DNA of 57,517 bases. It comes from Monosporascus cannonballus (taxonomy: Eukaryota > Ascomycota > Sordariomycetes > Xylariales). The position numbers and the translations under genes are program-made. Shown one piece after another: positions 1 to 10,701 of the stretch (its first letter is position 1; each line of letters begins with the position of its first letter). The notes under the pieces are model-generated. The model did not search any database. It saw only the letters and a program-made list of their open reading frames with translations, and was not told the DNA's origin. The stretch lies in contig QJNS01000362.1 in assembly GCA_004154925.1 (NCBI GenBank), positions 1 to 57,517 on the forward strand. The letters are read 5' to 3'.

Positions 1-17
1 GGTGTGTGGGGGGGTTT

Positions 18-52
<35 letters not shown>

Positions 53-1718
53 TGGTTTTGGGAGTTGTGGTGTTTTGCCCATAGGAATTCGGGTAGTTGA
101 TATAAGCGAACACATATCGTCATCGAGTCACGTCTCTTCTATCCTCTGTCGCTAGATGGCTCGTGTGAAATCCGGCGATGGTGTGGTCCCTTTAAATGAA
201 CAGTACGGATTCCCCGCGTAATATGTCACCAAGTCTTCGCAAGCCAACTCTATGCCTTTCTACATAGGGGCGGCCTCGTAGCTATTAGATGATGCGTGCC
301 GACCGCGCTAAGAATATCAGTGGGGCTGGGTGGTCAACCCCCTCGAGCGGTCCCCCCAACCCAAAGGCCCTCCCGCCATTGCCCATGTTCAGGAGACCCC
401 AATTATTCATCAAGACCTCCTTAAATATACACGTCCCTCTCACCGACGGGGAGATCCCACTCGCTCGAACTTTACCAGGGGGGCGTCCTGCAGTAAGAGG
501 CCGAGGTCTACTATAGTATATAAGTAGTTAGCTTCGTTGTTATGAGATACATACAGCGTCTATCTCTCCCGGCACGCCGATGCGAACCACCGCGGGTGGT
601 CGCCTGGGTAAGGCTCATCAGCCGCATCCCTCGTACGACTATCCAACGATATAACAGTAATGCATCGTCGCTTGAAGCGGGCTCGAGACAGGGCCCTCGT
701 CTTCCCTGTACTATTTATCGGAGTCTGCCTAACTGCTCAGTGCCCTAATAGACGAAGGGATCGTCCATCCGGCTGCAGTCTTAAAAGGATAAGCGCCACC
801 GTGAAGAAAAGTAAGGCGCATCTACTCGTAATGCTCCCCAACTAGACCGCTTTGCGGCTTGCCGTCATTTCCCTGCCCAGTATATATATATATATATAAA
901 TTGATCCGAGCCGGCCAGCACATATCCCCAATGCCACCCCTAAAGACCCCCAAGCCAATAAAGATATGTCATTCACCGTACACAAGCTCTGATGATGGAT
1001 CACAGAACAGTGGCCGACCCGCCAAGGCCATGCCAGGCAGGGCTCTTCCTCATTCCCCTCTAGGCTACCACAGGTGTAACATATGTATACAAAGCGTCAT
1101 TTCCACACGGTACGTAGTCGTGCCTCTTCGCTCGTGGGCCCTTTATCGCAGCGGTCAGTTCTCCCATCCATTTAGGCGGTATCATGGGTCAGGCGGGAGA
1201 AAAATAACGATAAAAAATATCAACGCCGCCACCTCAACCAGCTTCCCCCGCCTCCCCGCCTCTGGATTCTCCTCTAAAGAAAACCCTCTTCCCCAAAACC
1301 TGGTTGAAACCGCGTCGGAGGCGACAAGGGCTATGTACATTTGCGTGATGGATATCCTCTGTTGAATCACACATCTCCCCTCATCCCGTTGCTACCCGAT
1401 TGCTCGTAAAGGAATCTTTTTTGCGTGGCCGTAAACGATGAAATCCGAATCTCATGGAAAGCTCAAATAACCATGCACGAAGATGGCCAATGCCGCACAT
1501 GCGGGAGAACGACATGGAGAGTGCCAGGTCGAAATCCACAAGGGTGAAGGTGGTGTGGGGCTACCCTAAAAGCGTCTCCTCGGATTTATTTTCAAAACTC
1601 GGGGTCGGCACCAAAGCCGGCATGGGGAGGGGGGCGCCTGAACTCCGAACCGAGCAACGCTACGCTGCGTACTCTTCAGGGGCGACAGATGACACGAACC
1701 GGGACTTCCGAAAATCGC
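1..1718. other. Left end, no recognisable gene
   Basis: The scaffold begins with a G/T stretch and a run of about 31 T (19-49), then unremarkable mixed sequence with a short TA repeat near 883-898. Open frames here (the longest is 859-1365, 168 codons, plus) show no family motif, no hydrophobic plan and no usable exon structure. I see nothing supportable as a gene. The last part is the 3' flank of the mitoferrin gene. Confidence 0.6.
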
Positions 1719-3250
1719 TCAAGAGTTGTTGGATCGAATGAAATACGCTCTGGAAACAAATTGTTAGTCACGGTGACCATTTAGCGAGTGACATGCTCGG
1801 ACTTACTTTGAAGCCTCGTATGCCGACCAACAAATGGCGGTACTTGGCATCGTTGTAACCACTCTTGGCCGCACCCCCTTGAAGAAACCGCGCAACCCCT
1901 CGCGCCGATACAAGAGCCTGCAGCCCGCGGCGAAGCCGTTGACCGATCTTAACTCGGGCTCTGTGGCAGACCCTCGCGTCTGCAGCATCGTCTTGATAAC
2001 ATCCATCGGCGTCGTTAAAGCGGCGGCAAAACCACCGGCGACGGCGCCCGCCGTACAATGTGTGAAAGGATCGTAATGTTTGCCAGGGTTCATGACTGTC
2101 GATATGGATTCGTAGGCGAGGAATTGTAGTGCAGTGAAGGGCACCGTCATAGATAACGTCGTGGGGTAGGAAATGTAGAAGGCCGACAGACCCTCATTCC
2201 TATAGACGTACTTGGCGCAATCGAACATAGATCGGTACACCTTGCTCGAGTTCTGTATCTGCATGCGCTGTTTTATAACTATTGAATGTCGTCAGGAGCC
2301 AGCACGGGTACCGAGAGTTTGGAGGAGAAGCATACCATCAAAGGGGTTCATCAGCGCATCGCTGGCAATGGTAGCGCATGCCCCGCTCGTAGCTAAAGAC
2401 CAAGTAAGCAAAAGGAGGTTCAAAAAATTCGCCATTCAGCCCATGCCACACGACGGGCTCCTTACCTGCTGCGAGAGGATGATGCACGCCAGCTCTGTTC
2501 CCTCCCATCAAGTGCTTAACCGCCTCGTATGTCGCGAAGTAAACCGCATGGGCAGGCCCTGAAATGACCGGTGAGCATCAACGAGGCGAACAAGGCGCTT
2601 TTTCGAGGCTGTCATACCGGCTCCCACTACGACACTTGACATGCCTCGCCATAGCTTCAAAACTCCTTCCCCACTAGCTATTTTCAGTGTGCCCTGAATC
2701 ATGCCTCGGTATACGGCGTTCGCGGAGGGGTTTATAATTTGCATCCGCGTCTGAGTTGGGAAAAAAAAAGAAGAGTCAGCCCTACGTCCGAAAGACATAC
2801 CGAAGGGATTGTCGCGCACCTTAATGGCGTCGATAGGATACATGACAGTATGTTCCTAACCCCCGAATCAGCTTGCCATGAGTTTCCTGGAGGCTTTCGC
2901 CTTGCATTTACCGCAATGCCTGCAAAGGCGCCAGCGACCATGTTTTGAGTCAGTGAGAAATTGGGCGGCAGCGACTCATAGCTGGAAGCATCATCACCAA
3001 TTCGTCAGTCGCAAAACTCCGGGCCGCATGCTGGGACGCAAACATACTCGTAATCCTCAACCGGCTCGGCATTGGGCTGGGCCATCTTGGCCACAGCTTG
3101 AGGGCCTGCGCCGAATGCTTCCGGTTGAAGCGCCAGGTTTACGTTTGGGGATGTCGGCTGGGAAGAAGTGTCGCGGTTGCGCAGATCGGCGGGTGACTGC
3201 GTATAGCCCTCCAGTTCGTAGCCTTGACGGTTGTCCAGCGGATATCTCAA
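1719..3250 (-). CDS. Mitoferrin, mitochondrial iron carrier (Mrs3/Mrs4 family)
   Basis: Inner-membrane carrier of the SLC25 family that brings ferrous iron into the mitochondrial matrix for heme and Fe-S synthesis. Eight exons close in one frame of 364 residues: 3250-3048, 2981-2912, 2855-2820, 2750-2618, 2558-2466, 2392-2336, 2278-1807 and 1749-1719, all with GT-AG introns. All three carrier signatures Px[DE]xx[RK] are visible: PIDAIK in repeat 1, PFDVIK in repeat 2 and PMDVIK in repeat 3. The first falls in MYPIDAIK followed by TRMQ, and the third is followed by TMLQTRG, both typical of Mrs3/4 rather than other carriers. The first exon adds a polar extension of about 70 residues before the carrier domain. 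The first ATG of that exon (3250) was chosen; a CT repeat lies just upstream, probably in the 5' UTR. An iron-type GATA motif lies about 340 bp upstream. Confidence 0.9.
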
Positions 3251-3262
3251 GAGCTGTAGATG

Positions 3263-3265
<3 letters not shown>

Positions 3266-3305
<40 letters not shown>
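3266..3305. repeat. (CT)n microsatellite
   Basis: About 20 CT units directly upstream of the mitoferrin start. Read on the gene's strand it is (AG)n and probably lies in the 5' UTR or core promoter. Confidence 0.95.
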
Positions 3306-3306
<1 letters not shown>

Positions 3307-3591
3307 GCCTTCTCGCTTGCCGGTTTTCCCAGATACACTCAAAGAACTATGGCAACTAATGAGAAACACCGAAGCCTCAGCGCATTACGGCGAACTGAAC
3401 CCGAGGCTATATTAGGAGTTGGCCGGGGCGGTAATGGCGAATACCAGGGGTAGTAGAGTTGAGTGGTGATGGAAAATCTTCCAAGGCGTTGCAGATCTCC
3501 AAATTCGACACTACGTAGTTTACCGTTTACCACTACAAGGGCCTAACATGTAGGTGCAGCATTGTAAGTTAAGTAATTTATGAGCTGCTTG

Positions 3592-3600
3592 ATCTGATAA
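3592..3600 (+). promoter_or_regulatory. Iron-GATA (SreA-type) motif ATCTGATAA
   Basis: The nonamer matches ATCWGATAA, the established binding consensus of the fungal iron-responsive GATA repressor SreA/SRE. It lies about 342 bp upstream of the mitoferrin start codon. Mitoferrin genes are known members of the SreA regulon in Aspergillus, so the site is plausibly functional. I saw no CCAAT box close by. Binding here is inference. Confidence 0.5.
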
Positions 3601-5210
3601 CTTTTTAGCGTCTGCGTATTTCGGAGACTCGCGTAGCCGACTGCGACAGGGGTCCTATTTTCCCCTCTGTACGAAATTGTATCTCCGGTACGGCTATGTA
3701 CATCCAACGTGGGAGGGCTTTGAGGTACTGCACACTCTCCTATAAGTCCAAATGATATATTCTATGCAATTATGCAGTAGGCACATATGCGTCATGTACT
3801 TATGTGAATAGTACCTTAAGCAGAGCTAACTTCCCGGCTTTTCATCCTTTGCTTTATCGTCCTTCGTTCACGGTCTACGTCCTATTAGGAATATTCGTGC
3901 ACATACATTAATGGAGTTGCCATGGGGTACATATAGTTCCCGTACGTCCGGCATCCCCATCTGCGCTGAGTTGACTTCTCCTTCTATTTCTAGACTTTGG
4001 AAGCCAAGAGCTGGAGCCAGTCCGATTCCTCAAATCTTTTCTCACGGGTGCGAGCGAATTTCGGAGCCCTTTTGGGGGCGCGAGCTCCCAAGAACAAACG
4101 TGGCGCAGTCAGTCGAAGGGGCAATAATGCATCGTGCTGCCGGTGAATTGATGGTTAATCCCGAATCGGCCCCCCTTGTTGAGATTCAGGTAGATTCGAA
4201 CCCCCCCAAGTGGTTTCCCGACAATTTTTAACAACCGCTTGATTATGATAACACCTCGACGTTAGAGTTCAATGAGATGAAGACGGGATACCTATCTGGC
4301 GGCACTTGTAAAAGTACTTCGTAGTATCCGCAGCCAGTCCTAAAAAGCCAGAGCCTCGGCCCAAAGCAACTTGGGCCGCACATCCTGGAAGTGCACTACC
4401 AGCCATCAAGATTAGCAACCTCGCCACATCGGAATGGGAAGGCCGATTGCGTGCGGGACTTACTCGGTCTTGCAATTTCGAGGCGACATTCCTGATTAGA
4501 CTGCTTATTAATCCGAATATATGCCAATTGAAGTCTGCTGGTTGAGCTTCCAACTACTGAGTTGCGCGGCTGGTCTTGGGAGACCCCAACTCCGAGGTTC
4601 TCTGGTCTTGGTGGCCTTAGCAGTCCTGATAAGCGGACGCGGTATCCAGTTGCGAATATGTAACGTCTGATCCATATAGAGCATCTATTGTCTGGGTGTT
4701 ATTGAGAAAGAGTTCTGTCAAGAGGGCGAAGCGTGGATGGTTCGTGCACGCCTATATTGAGGCGATCATTAAGACGCCCATCGCCAAGCTTCAAAATAGG
4801 GGACCCCTGAGAAGCTCACGGGGCCAATCAGGGGCTCGCGAGCGGATGTCTGCATCCTCGTATCGTCTGTGAGGTCAAGCTAGATTCACACACATAAACA
4901 CACACACACACTCTCTCTATCCATCAATCCATCTTTATATATCCGCAGACAGTCAGCGCATTGGCCCATAAACATCAACCCGCCGGCCAAATTATTGCTC
5001 TTTTTTCATTCTCGGGAAGGCATTCTAGAGTGAATAGGTGGCAATAGAGAGATTTAGCCCAGTTCTGGCGATGGAGTAGAGGAATTTAATGGAGAGGCCG
5101 CAAAGATCTTATCAGTTCACCACTGAGAGTAAGGGATCGCCTCGGAAGTATGCATAGTTCCCCTTTTGAAGGAGGAGGGGGAGGGGGGGCAAAAAAAGGA
5201 GAATGAGACA
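3601..5210. other. Intergenic, no recognisable gene
   Basis: No coding plan is recognised. Two short open frames, 3911-4231 (plus) and 4269-4553 (minus), have no motif I can name. A CA/CT dinucleotide stretch lies near 4888-4918 and a G-rich patch near 5170-5190. Confidence 0.5.
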
Positions 5211-5294
5211 ACCACGGTAGGAATCACCCACTCCTCTCTCTGCAGGCGGAATTACTGCAGCATCGGATAGAGTATGCAATTACACCACGCGGCA
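5211..5294 (-). repeat. tRNA-like repeat, copy C (degenerate)
   Basis: On the minus strand this begins with a 5' half close to that of copy B (GCCGCG, then GTGGTGTAAT) and ends with a worn T-arm/acceptor half (GATTCCTACCGTGGTT). Compared with copy B the 3' end carries several C-to-T or G-to-A changes and the B box is damaged. A T-run follows within about 20 nt. Probably a tRNA-derived pseudogene. Confidence 0.5.
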
Positions 5295-5423
5295 TTTAGA
5301 CTGTTGTTTGTTAGGGGCATAAGGTTGTCTTGACATATAAGGTATTGATTTGACGGTTCTAGGTGGACATAAGTTAAAGAGCGGCACGCGAAAGGAAGAA
5401 GCGGCAAGAAAGAAAGAATTGTC

Positions 5424-5529
5424 AGCCGCGGCAGGAATCCAACCTGGCCCTCTCTCAGCAATGCAAAGAAATAGGTAGGGATATAGGGGGAGTTTTTGTA
5501 AAAGTGTGCAACCATTACACCGCGCTGCT
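5424..5529 (-). repeat. tRNA-like repeat, copy A
   Basis: On the minus strand the 5' half AGCAGCG can pair with the 3' CGCGGCT with one mismatch. The D-arm/A-box reads GTGTAATGGTTGCAC. The B-box is GGTTGGATTCC, one base off the GGTTCGANTCC consensus. The two halves are separated by an insert of about 45 nt in the anticodon-loop region. No clear U33 or anticodon, so I do not assign an amino acid. Confidence 0.5.
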
Positions 5530-5631
5530 AAGAGATCCAGGGTTGTCTGAGTAATGGAGCTTCACCCAGGCGGCTCTACGGATGTAAGGTTAATAAAAGG
5601 CTGGGAAAAAGGCTCAAAAATATGGTTTGAT

Positions 5632-5776
5632 AGCCGCGGCAGGAATCGAACCTACCCCTCTCTCAACAGGTGGTAAGGAGGCGATAGGGATACTATATTA
5701 AGGATATATCTAGATATGTATATATATAGATATATCAGAGTGTTGTGAGAGTGTGCAACCATTACACCACGCGGCC
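5632..5776 (-). tRNA. tRNA-like gene or pseudogene, copy B (isotype not assignable)
   Basis: Best preserved of three tandem copies. On the minus strand the acceptor arms GGCCGCG and CGCGGCT pair over 7 positions (one G-U). The D-arm can form with GTGT and GCAC. The T-arm GTAGG/CCTGC encloses TTCGATT, giving a perfect B box GGTTCGATTCC. The anticodon stem could be CTCTC/GAGAG, with about 80 AT-rich nt between them, far longer than usual fungal tRNA introns. The base expected to be U33 is C, so a functional anticodon is not evident. Five T follow 12 nt past the 3' end (5616-5620), a plausible Pol III terminator. It may be a pseudogene or a tRNA-derived SINE head. Confidence 0.45.
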
Positions 5777-5808
5777 TTTAGACCGCTTATTGCTGTGGGG
5801 GGATTGGA

Positions 5809-7077
5809 CTATTTCGCTATATATGAGATGTTAGGGTCGAAGTCACCGAGGGGTATAAGGTTTGGATTCCAAGTGGCGGCTCCGAGAGATGTGAGCTGGC
5901 TGCTGAGCAATGGCCACAAGGTTGACGCTCTAAGAGTTAACTTTGCTGGTGCCGCCGGGAGTGAACCTACATTTTGCCGAGTCAAGAGATAGGAGATGAA
6001 GAATGCCACTGAGAGCACGGAGATGATCTTGGCGGATGGCGTCTTGGGATGCACTGTTTTTGAGCTGTAGCTATCTCCCACGATGCTACTTGGTGGCTGG
6101 CCCCTTTTCTGGTTCAGGGCTGCGAGGACACTTTTACATTCTATGAGTCGCTTCACGCCCGAGTGCATCATTTGCGTGGGCCTACTAACGTGCCTGGAAT
6201 AGCGGTGGTTGAGAAGGTGCCATAATGTCCCAAAGTAGCAGGGGAGCCAGAATTAGATGATGGACCTTGATGAGGCCTCCAGCTTAACATGCGCTCGTGG
6301 ATTTGGAAAGGAGTTCCCTGGGAATTCCAGTGAATGTGAAACGTCCCAAACCTCTTACCAGGTGACCAAAGTCTCTGCGATCCCTGCTTCCCAGGTCGCT
6401 AGTTCGGTGTCTCCTCATCCCGAACTGTCTATACGCAAACCATGCCATACTCCCCCCAACGCTGCTGCTCTTCTCTGCAACCTCCAGATCAGCGAGGTTG
6501 TGACCGTTCCCTGGCTCTCGAGTGGCTTGTCCTTTCGGGCTTCCTCCATCGGTGCCATTTCCCTCAACTCCTCTAAGGCGAAAATCTCGAGTTCTGGGCA
6601 CCGGGCGAAGCAGAGAGGGAGGCCCATGACCACGGCCCATGCCAACAGGGGTGCAGCAAGGACGGCCCACATGATGGCCAATATTTCATAGCAGAGTGTA
6701 ACGTTCGTTTCGGTAGCCATGGCCCAGGGCAAGTTAGGTTCGTCAAGCAACTTGAGATCCTCAGCCAGGTCCGCTCCGTGTGGTGCGGGCAAACTTAACA
6801 CTGAATCAGTGTCGCACCTGATACAAGGAACACCACTACCTTGGCGAGAAGATGACTTTCCGTCGCGTACGGCCAGGCCTGCGCTGCTCCTGGTGCAGTA
6901 TAAACGCGGCGTACAGCAGCGGAGGCAGGCGTAACTTGCTGCGAGGTGTGCAAAGGGCAAATGTAATGGTAAATACAAACGCGCTACACGCCGAGATGCG
7001 CTGGGAAGGCGATAACCATAGATCCGATAGGGGGATTCCATGGTTTCCCGGTGATATCGTCTCGCCAACACGGTCAC
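5809..7077 (-). pseudogene. Doubtful locus: two ORFs, one with a membrane segment
   Basis: Two minus-strand frames lie here: 6415-7077 (220 codons; an internal ATG at 6720 would give 101) and 5809-6171 (120 codons). The first has one strongly hydrophobic stretch at about residues 131-157, followed by an acidic/basic helical tail. I recognise no family. A good donor (CTG then GTAAGAGG, near 6360) lies between them but in a third frame, so I cannot join the parts into one open frame. It could be a gene with a structure I cannot resolve, a decayed gene, or chance. Region 7078-7892 beyond it shows nothing further. Confidence 0.25.
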
Positions 7078-7892
7078 CAGAGAGTCGTCTACACCAAAGA
7101 AGAGTACCGTAAAATCACGAAAGACTAGGTTGACCAGTCTTCCCGACTTGTTACTGACATAAGCCTTATACGAACTCGAAGTCTAGGGTCCGAGTGCTCT
7201 GCTGTTGATGGCAGGAATGGCTCATTCTCACTACGGTTTCCTTCTCGGACTGCTGTTCACCCATTAAGCCGGTAATGCTATTAGAGTATGCAGCGAGGTG
7301 TTGAAACAACGGCACCAGCTACTGAGTGACTCATTCGGCGTTGGTTTCGTTATTACAGGAGTTATTCAAGAACATTGTTCTACCCCCATTGGGTGTCGAT
7401 TTAAACCAACGTTGCCGAAATGTTGCGTTGAAAGGATAGAAGCAGGCTTAAAAGAAAAAGGCCATTGCTTCAACCCTGAATAATACGTAAGCTTTTGAGG
7501 TGCGCCGTAACTTTGGCTGCTGACCTCGTTGACCCTGGGCTTCGACAGGCCATTCTTCTAACCCTGGACGGAAGAAGGGCTCCTATTTTGTTCTAGGAAT
7601 GACAGCCGCCCCTGGTGAGTTCTTAAACTAGTCCGGCTCGCAGGTTCATTCGACAAGCTCGGTAAAGAGGCAGCGCGTCCAAACCCCCAAGGTTGGCATC
7701 ACAACGAACCGTCACGTATGATACTTTTACTGTAACTATGGCAGCACGGCATCACAAAATCGCATACGTCCACGTTTGGAAGAAACACGCAGAAGTTGGA
7801 TAGTCCCTATTCGTTCATCTGGTTCTCGTTGACCCTAAGCTCGAAACTATGCTAACTGTAACTGCTCTCTATACACACCTAACCAACTCCCC

Positions 7893-9457
7893 TTATCGCA
7901 GGCCGGCGACGCGGTAGTTGTAGTCGCAGAAGCCGTACTGGTTGGGGCGGTCGGTGACGTCGAGGTTACTGTTGGCGGTGGCGACGACGGAGCCGTTGGC
8001 ATTGAGCAGCTCGATCTTCTGGGCGCCGAGACCCATGCCGGCGACGGAGTTGTAGTTGAGACCGGGGCCGACGTGCTGCTCGGTAAGGACGCGGCCGCCG
8101 CTGATGACGCGCACGCGCATGCCGGAGCTCCCCGCGGGCAGGATCACGGCGTAGTTGACGGCGTCGACGGCGGCCCCCGCGCCGCGCGGGACGTCGCCGC
8201 CGCACGCCTTCGTCACGCTGCGATACCACATGGCGCCCGCGAAGCTACCGCCGCGGGGACGCATGGCGCCGGCGTCGCGGGTGCCCGACTTGAAGGCGTC
8301 GACAAACGACGCGATCAGGGGCTGCCAGCCATCGTGCGGGTTCGTGTCGGAGTTGCCGTACTCCAGGACGTCCTTGGGGAGACCCTCGGCCCAGCAGTTA
8401 GCGATGTAGTGGCTCTCGCCGGCGTCGTTCTGTATTGTAAGAGATAATGAGCCAGCCGGGCCGCTATCACTATGGGAATCGGCATCATGTGGCTGGCGCG
8501 CTAGGTGGGTGGTGCTGCAAAACTTACCCAGGTGATGAACTCGGTGAACTCGGGGGACACGCGCAAGATCTGGGCCATCCGCTCGGGCATGTTGGTCTCG
8601 CCGGCGCGGTACCACGTGTCGCCACAGCAGTGCTTGTACTGAAGAGGGGACAGACCTAGACGCTAGTTAGCTCTTGCCGGAGCACTCGCTTGGTATTGGC
8701 GAGAGCGCTAGAGGTGTCATACCCATCACGTAGGTCTTGCCAGCAGCGTCAGCAGCAGCTTTGATCCTCTCGTCATCGTACGAGGACACGTTGAGCGGGC
8801 TGTCCGAAGCCGGAGGCCAGGAAGTCTCCCAGGTGAAGACTCCGTCGACAGCGTCCCTAAAGACATTGAAGAAGTTGGGGGGGTTGCTGTAGTAGCCGCC
8901 GTCTTGTTCCACGTTGGGAATGAGGTAGACGTCGTTTTGGCGCCTGAAGTCTGCCCAGACGTTGGGGCTGAGCCAGCCCCCGGCGTAGGAGGAGACGACG
9001 GGCTTGTTGTCGTACCTCAGGTGCGCCGGGTGGTCCCTGAACCGTTGCCACAGCTGCTGGTGAGCGTTGATGTCGCCCTCCTGATAGAAGTCGAAGCTGA
9101 AGAACAGCTTGAAATTCTTGCCGTTGGCGTAGTTGAACAGCTGCTCGACTGTGCTGATGGCCCAAGGCTCAAAGGGCTGTCCAACGTTCAACGCAAAAGC
9201 ATCGAACCCGACATTCATAGCTTGATCGACGTCGATCTTGACATGGTCAGTGTTGGGATCGACGGTGCCGACCTATATTGAACCAAGTTAGCGCCCCGGC
9301 CACCTGTCGAAGGAAGACAGGCATAGCTGGCTATATCTCGTGTGAGGCTTACCATGTAGTGGGCGAAAACCATCTTGCTCCCCACCACTGACTGCGTCAG
9401 GAGGCCGAGTGCGGCCAGCGCTGCGGGCAGCAGCCTGGACCTGATACCGGTATACAT
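7893..9457 (-). CDS. Secreted alpha-1,3-glucanase (mutanase), GH71
   Basis: Glycoside hydrolase family 71 enzyme predicted to cleave alpha-1,3-glucan, a fungal wall and dental-plaque polymer, outside the cell or in the wall. Four exons close in one 439-residue frame: 9457-9353, 9272-8723, 8655-8528 and 8429-7893. The start at 9457 gives a typical signal peptide (basic start, Leu/Ala-rich core, then SVVGSKMVFAHYM). An in-frame ATG 12 codons earlier would bury the signal peptide. GH71 landmarks are the N-terminal KMVFAHYMVG strand, GFDAFALNVG, the FSFDF strand, a long AHLRYDNKPVVSSYAGG block and ITWNDAGESHYI. Length fits a catalytic domain plus a short beta-rich tail; no starch-binding CBM24 is seen. 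Possible roles are wall remodelling, attack on other fungi or nutrition; the sequence does not decide. Confidence 0.9.
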
Positions 9458-10701
9458 GATGACGAGCAGACGTATTGGATACCGAGCTGACAATACGGCC
9501 CGAATCTGCGAGGTGCTGCCGATACCTGCTCTTTCCCAGGAAGACGACGCGGAACCTCGTGACTTATATACCAGGCCGCCAGGCTATCTTTAGACCATTG
9601 TGGGCGACGATAGGCCAAATCTCGGCCAAACCACGAGGTCGTGGCGAGGTCGAGGGTAGCGCTGGCAGCCCATATAAGTTACAGCGAATAATCTTCCCGG
9701 AGGAACAGTAAGAATCTGGTGCTAATGGAAGGTGCCGAAGGACTAAAGTCTGGGATAAATTGGAGGCCGTCCCATCATCGCCATTGACGCGGCGAGACGA
9801 GATGGGTCTGTCAGGTCCATGATGTATTTGGGACCCAGGCCACCGGTAAGGGCAGGTGATCACGATTGTCGACGCATGCCCCCCACTACACGACTTCCGG
9901 GTTGTAATGGGGCCGTGTTCCTGGCTCTGTCCTGAAGCTGCCAGCAACTCGTTTTCGCCCTTGGAAGCCAGCAGTGCTCTACTTTACTATGACATACAGA
10001 GACCAAGTTTGTGTGCTTACTACTCCTTACCAAGCTACCTGCCTAGAAGGGCTTGGCATTCCTATTAAACTGATGCCGTTAAAGAGATACGTGGAGGCAG
10101 CTGCGTGCATCTGGTCGCACAGAACGGCTGTTATGCAACAAATTCGTAAACTCCCAAGCCAATCGGCTTTTGCCAGTGGAAGAGAGCCGTTATATAACTT
10201 CTCCTAACTTCTAAGGCTTGTGGATTACCGTATGTACAGTATGCTGTTTACCATTCCGATTCCCAGAGTTACCTTCGCATAACCTAGCGATATACCCACG
10301 CGCAACACTAGCCGCGAATGTCCCTCGTTCTTGATCAGCAGGGTTATAGATAAAGCTTACTATAACATCGTGCCATACCGTGCGACAGGACGACAAGCAT
10401 CTATGTAGAGACTGCCCCTTACAAACGTCGCAAGTAGAGTTGTGGTAGTGTAGTTGCCTTGCGACAAAGTCGTGGGCTGGCATAATGGTGAGCCACAGAT
10501 TGCGCATGAATGGCAGAACGAAGTGAACTATGGAACATATATCATATTCAATGATCAATGCCGACATTTTACATGTCGATGTGCTATGGTATTTCCAATG
10601 CGCCCCAAAACCCCGCATCCGTTGCTAACTGATCCCTACTGAACCGTTCAAATGATGAAGCACAGAGTTTCCACCGAACTCCCCATTGTACTAATCGCCA
10701 A
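9458..10701. other. Intergenic between GH71 start and ATG9 end
   Basis: Holds the upstream region of the GH71 gene and the 3' flank of ATG9, both on the minus strand. No further gene or motif recognised. Confidence 0.6.

Noticed and set aside
859..1365. 168-codon plus frame
   Set aside because: Begins in a TA microsatellite and has no recognisable domain.
4185..4215. B-box-like GGTTCGAATC on the minus strand
   Set aside because: No pairing acceptor or T-stem and no A box at the right distance.
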